A stretch of 64,000 nt of DNA, from positions 1 to 64,000 of the forward strand of contig NZ_AZEA01000002.1 in assembly GCF_001435575.1 (NCBI RefSeq), in the 5' to 3' direction. Below the pieces are notes generated by a model, which was not told the DNA's origin, searched no databases, and worked only from the letters and a program-made list of their open reading frames with translations. Source of the DNA: Lentilactobacillus sunkii DSM 19904 (GTDB lineage Bacteria; Bacillota; Bacilli; Lactobacillales; Lactobacillaceae). A program made the position numbers and the translations under genes. Below are positions 35,194 to 43,370 of the stretch, one piece after another. The first letter of the stretch is position 1. Every line of letters starts with the position of its first letter.

Positions 35194-35865
35194 TTATTGA
35201 TTTTCTGAAATATAATCAAGAATCTGAAACATCACATTCTTATTTTCGGCCGGCACCTGTCGGGCCAAGATTTCGTCAGCCGTCTGATTTAATACCGATC
35301 CTTCAATATAAGGAAAATCATTAACGACCATTTCACGGACGTTGTCTTCCTTTGGTTCAAAATGGAACTGTAAGCCAACCACGTGATGATTCAATACGAA
35401 TCCCTGGTTTTCAAGATCGTCACTTGAGAACAACAAATCGGCACCATCAGGAATTTCAAACATCTCTTCATGCCAGTGTAACGCGGTCAGCTGGCTTGGC
35501 AGCCCGGGGATTACTTCCGACTTTCGATAAACCGACGCCCAGCCGACTTCCTTTGCAGGCCCTTTGGTAACTTGATACCCAAGCGTTTTAACAATCTGCT
35601 GGGCACCAAAGCATGCCCCAAAGATTGGGGTATTGTTCGCCAGTAACTGCTTAATCAGGTCCCGTTCCTGCTTGATCCATGGTAAATCATCGTTAGGACT
35701 CATGGGTCCGCCAAGGATGACCAGCATATCGGTTTCATCGGCGCTTGGAAAATGGCCAAACTGATACGGATGATAAATATACATCTGGTGACCCTTTGCG
35801 TGTGCCCAGTCTTGAATTGATCCCGGCCCCTCGTTTGGGGTGTGCTGTAAAACGTTGATTCTCAT
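35194..35865 (-). CDS. Type 1 glutamine amidotransferase (GMP synthase-like GATase)
   Basis: 223 residues. Nucleophile Cys in GACFGAQQ near 94, His/Glu in LQFHFE near 170, substrate-side LGGPMSPND near 52. Stand-alone class I GATase of the GuaA-N type, like YfeJ and plant gamma-glutamyl peptidases; the amide acceptor is unknown, and hydrolysis of gamma-glutamyl compounds is as likely as amidotransfer. It is not adjacent to a synthase partner. Confidence 0.85.
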   Translation of the reverse strand: MRINVLQHTPNEGPGSIQDWAHAKGHQMYIYHPYQFGHFPSADETDMLVILGGPMSPNDDLPWIKQERDLIKQLLANNTPIFGACFGAQQIVKTLGYQVTKGPAKEVGWASVYRKSEVIPGLPSQLTALHWHEEMFEIPDGADLLFSSDDLENQGFVLNHHVVGLQFHFEPKEDNVREMVVNDFPYIEGSVLNQTADEILARQVPAENKNVMFQILDYISENQ

Positions 35866-35881
35866 GATTGATTCCTCTCAT

Positions 35882-36706
35882 TTACAGTTTCTTATATGCA
35901 ACCATTGCTCTTAACGTATAATCTTGAGGTGCTTCGATGACACCAGCCCGACCAATTTGCTTGTATGGTCCGCCAACGAGTGTCACTGACGCCAAATACA
36001 ACTTAACGTGAGTCAGGTCCAAAGAACTAACAGACTGAAGCCCGACTCGTCTAATCTCGCCGACCGGATAGATTTCCGACTGGTTTAACCCACAATAGAT
36101 GACCAAAGCCGATCCTTGCTTGCGCATCTCGAAATAAGGCATCAAAACACCTTTGCCGATTGCGTAGACCGGCTTGCTGTTAACCTTCAACAGCTCAAAA
36201 ATCTTGCGATCGTTCATGCCATTATAGTCTGCTTGAAACAGCTGCTGACGTTCCATTTGAGCAACTAACCGGTCGATGTTGGCCTGTTGGATGGGACTCA
36301 CTTCAACCTTAGCTGGAAGCAGATGCTGATCATCAAACAGTCCATTCGCTGGAACGTTCCGTTCTTCTGAGATCACGGTTGTGCCCATCTTGGATTCAAC
36401 CTGAGTTTCTCGAGGATGCTCCTGAATGTGTAACACTTTGGCCAGCTTGGGTGAAATATCAAACCACGGCTGCCTCTTGGTAAAGTAATAGAAGAAGTTG
36501 CAGGCTGTGAAGTACATCAAAATAATGGCAACCAGAAGCAATAGAATGCCCTTGGTAAACATTTGATTTTGAAGGAATCTAAAGCTGATGTAAAACAGAT
36601 AAATATCGCCAAAGAATCCAAGGACCGTATAGATCCGACTTTTAAGAGTCACGTTAATATTAAAGTAACCCAGGTAGTGGTTAACCATGTCCAAAAAACT
36701 AAACAT
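35882..36706 (-). CDS. Conserved two-span membrane protein, function unknown
   Basis: 274 residues. Two hydrophobic segments (about 28-46 and 52-75) are followed by a soluble cytosolic domain of about 200 residues with PVYAIGKGVLMPYFEMRKQG and NQSEIYPVGEIRRVGL. No known catalytic motif. Its ATG overlaps the stop of the low-complexity gene upstream (TAATG), so the two are coupled and probably act together. Confidence 0.75.
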   Translation of the reverse strand: MFSFLDMVNHYLGYFNINVTLKSRIYTVLGFFGDIYLFYISFRFLQNQMFTKGILLLLVAIILMYFTACNFFYYFTKRQPWFDISPKLAKVLHIQEHPRETQVESKMGTTVISEERNVPANGLFDDQHLLPAKVEVSPIQQANIDRLVAQMERQQLFQADYNGMNDRKIFELLKVNSKPVYAIGKGVLMPYFEMRKQGSALVIYCGLNQSEIYPVGEIRRVGLQSVSSLDLTHVKLYLASVTLVGGPYKQIGRAGVIEAPQDYTLRAMVAYKKL

Positions 36707-37308
36707 TAGTTGCCTCCCTCCCCTGTGTTGCCGGTTGTAATATTGGCGTTGGCATCATTATTATTCTGTGTCGTTGTTCCGGTTGTCCCAGCACTACTGG
36801 ATGAGGCATCGGAATCATTGTTTTTGGTTTGAGTGTTGGTTCCATTTGTATTGGTATTGGAATTATCAGTCCCGCCGCCAGTAGTTGTTCCTTTATTGGT
36901 AGTTGTACCCTTGTTGGTTGTCCCACCAGTAGTTGTGGACTTATTGGTATCCGTATTATTATTCGTTGTTGTATCATTAGTCGTTTGATCATCTGATGAG
37001 CTGGCATTCTTTTCACTTTCTGCCTTTTCAGATGATGCTTTGGCCGCAGAAGATTCCTCTGCCGCCTTTTTCTTCTCTGCTTCTTCTTTTGCCTTTTCCG
37101 CTTTAGTTTTGGCATCGGAATCGTCAGTCTTTTTCTTCTTGCCGTAGATTGAATCTGAAATTTTCTTTTGATTGGTCGTTTGAGTGGTTCTAGGGGTTCC
37201 TTCATTTGTGGACGTGACATTGTTGACCACAACGTTGGTAGCGCCAAGTGCCAAAGAAATAGACAGAATGGCAAACGGCGTAATTAATGGTGGAATTCTG
37301 TTATCCAT
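36706..37308 (-). CDS. Low-complexity Thr/Asn/Gly-rich protein with N-terminal anchor
   Basis: 200 residues. An N-terminal hydrophobic segment (about 9-24) could be an uncleaved signal anchor; then a Lys/Glu/Ala-rich helix (about 57-100) and a Thr/Asn/Gly tail to the end. No folded domain is evident. The composition fits an extracellular or wall-spanning stalk. Coupled with the membrane protein downstream. Tandem-like codon runs make this region prone to length variation. Confidence 0.7.
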   Translation of the reverse strand: MDNRIPPLITPFAILSISLALGATNVVVNNVTSTNEGTPRTTQTTNQKKISDSIYGKKKKTDDSDAKTKAEKAKEEAEKKKAAEESSAAKASSEKAESEKNASSSDDQTTNDTTTNNNTDTNKSTTTGGTTNKGTTTNKGTTTGGGTDNSNTNTNGTNTQTKNNDSDASSSSAGTTGTTTQNNNDANANITTGNTGEGGN

Positions 37309-37381
37309 TCAAAAAACTTCCTTACTAAATTTTGTAGCCTCAATTATCGCACATTAATCTGAACGAATCCTAAATAATTAG

Positions 37382-37825
37382 TTAATTATTCATTAAGTTG
37401 ACGCAATCAGGGCACAAACCGTAGATCTGGAACAGATGGCCGGTGACTTCGCAGCCATCCAATTGAGATGTGATCTCCGGACTCAGTGGACAATCTTTTA
37501 ATTCAATCACTTTACCGCAGTTACTACATATAAAGTGGTGGTGATGTTCGTGTTGGAAATCACACTGAAATTTGACTGATGCCCGGTCGCCCTGGACCTG
37601 ACGTTCAACGATCCCTAAGTTGGCAAACTCGGAAATGTTGCGGTAAATCGTGTTGTGACTCATATTCGGAAAAGTTTTGCGCATGAAATCATCGATGCTG
37701 GTGACTTCGACAAATTTATGTGTCGCTGTTCCCACTAAAAACTCAATCATTGCACGGCGTTGTTTGGTCATCTTAAAATTATTTTCTTTTAAAACCTTGG
37801 TTGCTTGTTCGATAGATGCAGGCAT
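37382..37825 (-). CDS. Fur family metalloregulator (Fur/PerR/Zur)
   Basis: 147 residues. N-terminal winged helix (TKQRRAMIEFL, SHNTIYRNISEFANLGIV), His-rich metal site HEHHHHF and two structural-zinc CxxC motifs, CSNC and CPDC. Which metal or peroxide it senses cannot be assigned. A GTG at 37834 overlaps the ribosome binding site; ATG 37825 is 8 nt from GAGG. A dyad just upstream suggests autoregulation. Confidence 0.9.
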   Translation of the reverse strand: MPASIEQATKVLKENNFKMTKQRRAMIEFLVGTATHKFVEVTSIDDFMRKTFPNMSHNTIYRNISEFANLGIVERQVQGDRASVKFQCDFQHEHHHHFICSNCGKVIELKDCPLSPEITSQLDGCEVTGHLFQIYGLCPDCVNLMNN

Positions 37826-37842
37826 GCCATTCACCTCTAATA

Positions 37843-37855
37843 AGTAATTATTACT
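37843..37855. promoter_or_regulatory. Fur/PerR/Zur-box-like dyad
   Basis: AGTAATTATTACT is a perfect 6-1-6 dyad (7-1-7 with one mismatch), 18 nt before the fur-like start, in the general form of Fur-family boxes. Confidence 0.55.
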
Positions 37856-37905
37856 GTTTATTGCATACTACCATAATCCCTGACCAGCAACAACTATCCC
37901 GACAG

Positions 37906-38466
37906 CTAGCCACGGTATTTCTCAACAATCTCATCAATTTGACTGCGAGTCTGTTCCCAATCATGGTTCACTACTTTGTAGGCTTTGCCCTGTAATTCGT
38001 AAGGCATCTCGAGATCCCGGTTGTACTCCTTGCTGCTGACGCGTTTGGCGACCATTTCGGCATTATCGCCACGGCCCTGCATTCGACGTTGAAGCTCGTT
38101 GGTATCACCGACCTGCAGAAAAATAATCACAGCCTTTTCGCCCAACTTTTCCTTATATGTAATGGCACCGGCTGTATCCAGCACAATTGTCGCCAGCGGG
38201 GACTTCTCCCAGGCATTTTCCAACCCCTCATAAGATGAACCATAGTACTGTCCTGCATAGTGAACCGATTCCAAAAAATGATTTTCAAAAAAAGAATGCT
38301 CATCTTCAAAATAGTAGTCGACACCGTCACGTTCATAGTCCCGGGGCGGTCTGGTGGTGTGGGTGATCACCCGCGCCATTTTATATTGATCATGTAAGTA
38401 GTCCCGAACAGTGGTCTTGCCGCTGCCGGCAGCTCCTGTAATGACAAATACGCGATTTTCCATCAT
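37906..38466 (-). CDS. Guanylate kinase-like P-loop protein
   Basis: 186 residues. P-loop GAAGSGKTT at 11-19, THTTRPPRDYERDGVDYYF (the GMP-binding arm of guanylate kinases) and QRRMQGRGD (lid). Typical Gmk is about 200 residues; this one is shorter and sits outside the usual rpoZ neighbourhood, so it may be a paralogue with another nucleotide or signalling role. Start directly follows the Nudix gene stop (TAG-ATG), with GAGG upstream. Confidence 0.85.
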   Translation of the reverse strand: MMENRVFVITGAAGSGKTTVRDYLHDQYKMARVITHTTRPPRDYERDGVDYYFEDEHSFFENHFLESVHYAGQYYGSSYEGLENAWEKSPLATIVLDTAGAITYKEKLGEKAVIIFLQVGDTNELQRRMQGRGDNAEMVAKRVSSKEYNRDLEMPYELQGKAYKVVNHDWEQTRSQIDEIVEKYRG

Positions 38467-38895
38467 CTAGTCCTCGATATTTTCTTTATTGCGGATATAT
38501 GCTTCGGCACTTTTAAGCAACTGACGTAAATTATCATAGGTCAGCTTCTCGTAGGCATCTTCATAGTCAAACCAGCCAAACGAATTAATTTCTTCATCCT
38601 GCTTGCGGACTTTGACTTCCGGTGCAACCCGGCTGACAAAGAAAGTGACGTCTTTGTGATGGCCGTTATTCATATCATATTCAACTTTTTGCTTAAAATT
38701 AGAATCAATCTGAGTCTTCAAATTGGTTTCTTCGCGGATTTCTCTCACAGCCGTCTGAATCAGATTTTCATTCGGTTCGACGTGACCTTTTGGCAGACCC
38801 CAGAAGTCAGAAGTGGCACTTTGCAGTAGCAGGTACCATATTTTGCCGTCTCTTATTTGATAAACAACTGCTCCACTTGCATATTCAGTAACCAT
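38467..38895 (-). CDS. Nudix hydrolase (diadenosine tetraphosphatase type)
   Basis: 142 residues. The Nudix box GHVEPNENLIQTAVREIREE (then TNL) sits at about 37-59 with all Mg-binding Glu residues. WGLPKGHVE and the early Tyr/Leu pattern resemble asymmetrical Ap4A hydrolases, which degrade dinucleoside polyphosphates. Forms a two-gene unit with the guanylate kinase-like gene. Confidence 0.85.
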   Translation of the reverse strand: MVTEYASGAVVYQIRDGKIWYLLLQSATSDFWGLPKGHVEPNENLIQTAVREIREETNLKTQIDSNFKQKVEYDMNNGHHKDVTFFVSRVAPEVKVRKQDEEINSFGWFDYEDAYEKLTYDNLRQLLKSAEAYIRNKENIED

Positions 38896-38908
38896 AATTT
38901 ATCTCCTT

Positions 38909-40048
38909 TTATACCTTCATCGTCTTTTTAAGCAGCATTGGCGCCACAATCGTCGACAACACAATGACAATGATAATCTCTGAATAAAGATTCTTCGCCA
39001 TCAAATTGGCAGACAGCCCAATCTGGGCAATAATCAGCGCCATCTCACCTCGAGAGACCATTCCTGATCCGACGATAAACGCACTGCTCCAGTTCATTTT
39101 GGTCAACCACGCTCCAACCGCGCCACCAAATAGTTTGGTAATAATTGCCAGTAAAGTCATGATAACGATGAATCCCAGGTTTTTAATGACGTTGTTGAAT
39201 TCCATGTCCAACCCGATGCTGACAAAGAAGATTGGAATAAAGAATGTGTAGCCGACTGAACTGACACTGCTGGAAATTTCGTCTTGAAATTTGGTTTGAG
39301 ATACCGCTACCCCGGCGAAGAACGCCCCAACGACGGAACTCAGACCCAAGGCATCTGCGGACCAGGCCATGGCCAAACAGATGACCAATGACGTAATCGC
39401 AACCGAACCATGGACCGGCAGCCGCTCTGCCAGGCGTAAAACCACCGGCGCAACCCACTTGACCAGGACAATTACACCTAAAAAATAAACCAATTGATAG
39501 ATAGTTGCAACCAGTAAATTAGCAGAACCTCCGCCGCCGACGCCAAATGAACTAACGAAGATACTCAACAGGATAACGGCAATAATATCGTCAACCACCG
39601 CCGCCCCCAGGATCGTGGCACCTTCTTTGGTGTTGAGCTTTTTGAATTCCCGGAGGACCTCAACGCTGATTGAGACCGATGTTGCGGCAAAGATGACGCC
39701 CCAGAAAATGGAACGTTCGAAGCCCTGCCCCATGATTTGGCCGTAGATGTAAAAGACCACCATCGGGAACAGGACGCCGATCGCCGCGACGCTCATTGCC
39801 GGTTTGAAATACTTCTTCAACAGGTCCAAATCACTTTCGATTCCGGCAATAAACATCAGGATGATGACGCCAATTTCAGCTCCGGCATGCATCAATTCGG
39901 TATTTTGGAGCACGCCTAAAATTCCGGGACCCAGAATCACCCCGGCGATCAACTGACCAATCACGGCAGGCATCCCCAACCGTTGACTAATCGCTGCTGC
40001 TAATAAAGTTGCAATTAAAATGAGTGCAATTTGACCCACAAACGCCAT
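38909..40048 (-). CDS. CPA2-family cation/proton antiporter
   Basis: 379 residues, about 12-13 membrane spans, no cytosolic RCK domain. The paired aspartates VVDDIIAV (about 152-158) are the ion-binding site of electrogenic Na+/H+ antiporters such as NapA. It should exchange Na+ or K+ for protons at the membrane and contribute to pH and salt homeostasis. GAAAGGG lies before ATG. Upstream of it is the pnt operon, another proton-coupled system. Confidence 0.88.
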   Translation of the reverse strand: MAFVGQIALILIATLLAAAISQRLGMPAVIGQLIAGVILGPGILGVLQNTELMHAGAEIGVIILMFIAGIESDLDLLKKYFKPAMSVAAIGVLFPMVVFYIYGQIMGQGFERSIFWGVIFAATSVSISVEVLREFKKLNTKEGATILGAAVVDDIIAVILLSIFVSSFGVGGGGSANLLVATIYQLVYFLGVIVLVKWVAPVVLRLAERLPVHGSVAITSLVICLAMAWSADALGLSSVVGAFFAGVAVSQTKFQDEISSSVSSVGYTFFIPIFFVSIGLDMEFNNVIKNLGFIVIMTLLAIITKLFGGAVGAWLTKMNWSSAFIVGSGMVSRGEMALIIAQIGLSANLMAKNLYSEIIIVIVLSTIVAPMLLKKTMKV

Positions 40049-40163
40049 GTAAAAACCCTTTCTTCTTTCAAAACCCGGTCTTGTTCTATTGATATTAGTT
40101 TAACATACCAATTGACCGGGTTCATGCCGTGGAATCGGTATTTTTTTGGTGTTAAATCCAATC

Positions 40164-40201
40164 AAAAAGACCTTTGGCAATTTTCAGCCGAAGATCTTTT
40201 T
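40164..40201 (-). terminator. Terminator of the pnt operon
   Basis: AAAAAGA-CTT-GGC / GCC-AAG-TCTTTTT stem; TTTTTGATTGG follows on the minus strand. Confidence 0.8.
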
Positions 40202-40220
40202 AATTTCTACATTATAATCA

Positions 40221-41639
40221 TTAATCCAAATACCCTTTGGTAGCCGCAATAATCTCCTGGAGCCCCTTCTTGGCATCCGAGAACATCATGCTTGTCTGGT
40301 CTTCACTGAACAATGGGTTTTGAACTCCGGCATAACCGGTACTCATTGAACGCTTGATGACGACAACTGATTTCGATTTATCAACATCCAGAATTGGCAT
40401 CCCGGAAATCGCATTGCCCTTTTCCCGAGCTAATGGATTTGTAACATCGTTAGCACCGATAACCAGTGAAACATCGGTGTTTTCAAACATTGAGTTGGCT
40501 TCATCGAGTTGCTTCATTTGATCATAAGGCACGTTAACATCGGCTAACAAAACGTTCATGTGGCCAGGCATCCGGCCGGCAACTGGGTGAATTGCGTAAT
40601 TGACGTTAATCCCAGCGTCGGTCAACAATTTGGCCAACTCGGCAACTTCGTGTTGAGCTTGGGCTGCGGCAAGACCATAACCAGGAACGATCATGACATT
40701 ATGCGCATAAGCCAGCTGCATCCCGACATCATCAGGTGTTGTCTTCTTGATGTTGGTTGGCACTTCGGCACCGGCGCCGGTACTTGTATCGGAATCACCA
40801 CTACCAAAGCCGCCGGCAATGATATTGGCAACTGACCGGTTCATTGCTTCGGCCATTTGTAAGGTCAAAATTGTTCCGGCCGCTCCAACCAAAGCACCAG
40901 CGATAATTAAGACTTGATTATCAATAACGAATCCGGCAAAGGCAACGGCTAAACCGGTAAAGGCGTTCAAAAGCGAAACCACAACCGGCATGTCGGCACC
41001 ACCAATTGGTAAGGTCATCAACAGTCCAAAAATCAAGCTGGCAGCCAACGCCAAGATCATTGGCCAATATGCGGAAGGAAAACCAATCATCCAAATCCCG
41101 GCAACAATAATTGCAAGTACGGCGATACCATTGATCAATTTATCTCCAGGAAATGAAATTGGCTTGCCGGCAACATGTCCAGACAATTTTCCAGTGGCAA
41201 TCAATGAACCTGAGAAGGTAATCCCACCAATAATAATATCAAGTAAAACTGGAATTGAGAAAGCCAAGCTCAGTGAGGTTCCCAAAGCCTCGTGAGTATA
41301 GTCAAAGATACCAATTGTCGCAGCGGCACCACCACCAACGGCGTTAAACAACGATACCAATTGAGGCACGTCGGTCATTGGCACTTTACGAGCTTTAATG
41401 ACACCATATAGGATTCCGATTAACAAGCCGGCAAACAAGACACCCCAGCCGATCAAAGTAATCTGTCCTTTGGCAACAATTTCAATTAAAATCATGACAA
41501 CTGCCATGGCCATCCCTAAACCGGACAGCAGGTTACCATTTCTGGCAGTCTTTGGTGAACGCATCATATGAACACCCATGACGTAGCAGACCGCAGACAG
41601 CAAATAAATCAATGATGCGATCGTTTTAAGCATTGACAT
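40221..41639 (-). CDS. pntB: Proton-translocating NAD(P) transhydrogenase beta subunit
   Basis: 472 residues: about nine membrane spans, then the NADP(H)-binding domain III (from about 300) with VPGYGLAAAQAQH, HPVAGRMPGHMNVLLA, GANDVTNP and KRSMSTGYAGVQN. It moves hydride between NAD(H) and NADP(H) coupled to proton flow. The ATG overlaps the pntA2 stop by one base. Full length, no missing motif. Confidence 0.95.
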   Translation of the reverse strand: MSMLKTIASLIYLLSAVCYVMGVHMMRSPKTARNGNLLSGLGMAMAVVMILIEIVAKGQITLIGWGVLFAGLLIGILYGVIKARKVPMTDVPQLVSLFNAVGGGAAATIGIFDYTHEALGTSLSLAFSIPVLLDIIIGGITFSGSLIATGKLSGHVAGKPISFPGDKLINGIAVLAIIVAGIWMIGFPSAYWPMILALAASLIFGLLMTLPIGGADMPVVVSLLNAFTGLAVAFAGFVIDNQVLIIAGALVGAAGTILTLQMAEAMNRSVANIIAGGFGSGDSDTSTGAGAEVPTNIKKTTPDDVGMQLAYAHNVMIVPGYGLAAAQAQHEVAELAKLLTDAGINVNYAIHPVAGRMPGHMNVLLADVNVPYDQMKQLDEANSMFENTDVSLVIGANDVTNPLAREKGNAISGMPILDVDKSKSVVVIKRSMSTGYAGVQNPLFSEDQTSMMFSDAKKGLQEIIAATKGYLD

Positions 41640-41959
41640 TATTTGTCGCCTCCCTTGTCAGAAGGGTTCGGTTGTTTCTTGGGACGGTTAAACATCCCAA
41701 GCATTCGGTCAGTAACCGTATAACCACCGGCAACGTTGACGGCGGCGAAGAAAGCGGCCAAGAATGCCAACAAGTAGAAATACCAATTGTCGGCTTCAGC
41801 AGCAATCACAAACGCCCCGACGACAACGACCCCATGAATCGCGTTGGCGCCTGACATCATAGGGGTCTGTAAGGTCGAAGGAATTTTACTCATAACTTCA
41901 AACCCGACAAGCAGGCTTAAAACAAAGATCGCTAAATTTGTATACAACTCTTGACTCAT
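41639..41959 (-). CDS. pntA2: Transhydrogenase alpha subunit, membrane part (PntA2)
   Basis: 106 residues with three to four spans (FVLSLLVGFEVMSKIPS, VVVVGAFVIAA, FFAAVNVAGGYTVTDRML). It corresponds to the C-terminal membrane domain of E. coli PntA; here the alpha subunit is split in two, as in Rhodospirillum and many Gram-positives. Starts 2 nt from the pntA1 stop. Confidence 0.93.
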   Translation of the reverse strand: MSQELYTNLAIFVLSLLVGFEVMSKIPSTLQTPMMSGANAIHGVVVVGAFVIAAEADNWYFYLLAFLAAFFAAVNVAGGYTVTDRMLGMFNRPKKQPNPSDKGGDK

Positions 41960-41961
41960 GA

Positions 41962-43173
41962 CTATTGATCCCCCTTTTCAGCAGGCTTTTCATCTGTATC
42001 GGCCGGCACGGTTTCAGCTTTTACAGGCTGCTTGTCCGGCAGATTCAGAGCTTTTCGAACCCGATCGGAAATAATCTCACCATGATCGGTGGCAACCAGC
42101 TGACTCATCACATCGTCTTCAAGATCAATCTTAATTTGGGCATCCTTATCGGAAACATCGTTAATAACTGCCTGGACGTTCTTTGAGAACATTTCAGATG
42201 CAGATGTGGCCATTTCACTGGCTAAATTACCAGCACCGATAATTTGGACACCGGAATCCGTAACCACCGTCTGATCGGGCTTTGATCCGGCAACGTTCCC
42301 GCCGAGATCACTGGCTGCCAAATCAACGAAGACACTACCCGGCTTGGCGTTATCAATTGCTTCTTGGGGAACCAACAGCGGTGGCTTTCTCCCAGGAACT
42401 TGAGCAGTGGTAATTACAATATCATTTTGTTTGATAAACCCAATCAATTCAGTCTGCTGCTGTTTAATTTCATCCGCTGACAATTGACGGGCATATCCGC
42501 CTTCACCAACGGCACTGACTGAACTGGTCAAAAATTGTGCGCCCAGTGATTCAACTTCACCTCGAGAGGCGGGTCGAACATCATAGCCGGATACAATCGC
42601 ACCCAGACGCTTAGCTGTTCCGATTGCTTGTAAGCCGGCCACACCAGTTCCCAATACCAACACCTTAGCTGGCTTGGCGGTTCCGGCAGCGGTAATCATC
42701 ATTGGAAAGTATCGGGCGAATTTGTCTGCGGCCACCAAAGCGGCCTTGTAACCGGCGATTGAAGCTTGTGAGCTCAAAACGTCCATCCCTTGAGCCCGTG
42801 AAATCGTCCGTGGCAGCAGTTCAAACGAAAGGGCCGTGACCTTCTGCTTGGCAAGCTGTTGGATACCGTCCAAATCAGTCAATGCTTTCAGCAAACCAAT
42901 GAGGATTTGTCCCTCATGAAGCTTGCCTAAAGTCTCTGAATCAGGCTGATCAACGACGGCAATTAAATTTGCCTTGCTGACGGCGTCATCTCTGCTGACA
43001 ATCTTTGCGCCGGCATCTTCGTATGCTTGATCGGCAAAATAAGCATTCTGCCCAGCGCCCTTTTCAATCAAGACTTCAAATTGATTGTGAACTAATTTTG
43101 CTGCAACGTCCGGGGTGATCGCGACACGGTTCTCATCACCGGATTCCTTCAAAGTAGAAATAATCGTAGACAT
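41962..43173 (-). CDS. pntA1: Transhydrogenase alpha subunit, NAD-binding part (PntA1)
   Basis: 403 residues. Soluble domain I related to alanine dehydrogenase: ESGDENRVAITPD at the start, NAD-binding GTGVAGLQAIGTAKRLGA near 173, RQLSADEIKQQQTELIGFIK. The start at 43173 has AAGGAGG 8 nt upstream; an in-frame start at 43191 lacks one. First gene of pntA1-pntA2-pntB. Confidence 0.93.
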   Translation of the reverse strand: MSTIISTLKESGDENRVAITPDVAAKLVHNQFEVLIEKGAGQNAYFADQAYEDAGAKIVSRDDAVSKANLIAVVDQPDSETLGKLHEGQILIGLLKALTDLDGIQQLAKQKVTALSFELLPRTISRAQGMDVLSSQASIAGYKAALVAADKFARYFPMMITAAGTAKPAKVLVLGTGVAGLQAIGTAKRLGAIVSGYDVRPASRGEVESLGAQFLTSSVSAVGEGGYARQLSADEIKQQQTELIGFIKQNDIVITTAQVPGRKPPLLVPQEAIDNAKPGSVFVDLAASDLGGNVAGSKPDQTVVTDSGVQIIGAGNLASEMATSASEMFSKNVQAVINDVSDKDAQIKIDLEDDVMSQLVATDHGEIISDRVRKALNLPDKQPVKAETVPADTDEKPAEKGDQ

Positions 43174-43198
43174 TAAAGCTACCTCCTTCACATGTGTG

Positions 43199-43212
43199 TG
43201 GAAACGCTTAAT
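43199..43212. promoter_or_regulatory. Weak cre-like site before pntA1
   Basis: TGGAAACGCTTAAT resembles a CcpA cre box in the core but departs at the right end. Confidence 0.3.
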
Positions 43213-43280
43213 ACAGCATTAAGGCTAGTCTTCTTAGCTTAAAAATGCAACGATTTGTGACCGTGCTTACAAGCATAAAA

Positions 43281-43312
43281 AAACGAACTAAAAAGACATT
43301 TTTAGTTCGTTT
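43281..43312 (-). terminator. Terminator of the beta-glucuronidase gene
   Basis: Perfect 14-bp stem AAACGAACTAAAAA with GACA loop, then TTTTTTT on the minus strand. Confidence 0.9.
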
Positions 43313-43370
43313 CCTGTTTATTTCATGCATGGCTTGTGAATTTTTCAATGAATGTTTGAGTCAGGATGTT

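Noticed and set aside
36699-37274. 191-codon minus-strand ORF in the low-complexity gene
   Set aside because: It is an Arg/Pro/Gln-rich shadow of the repetitive gene in another frame; the annotated frame has the anchor, ribosome binding site and coupled stop.
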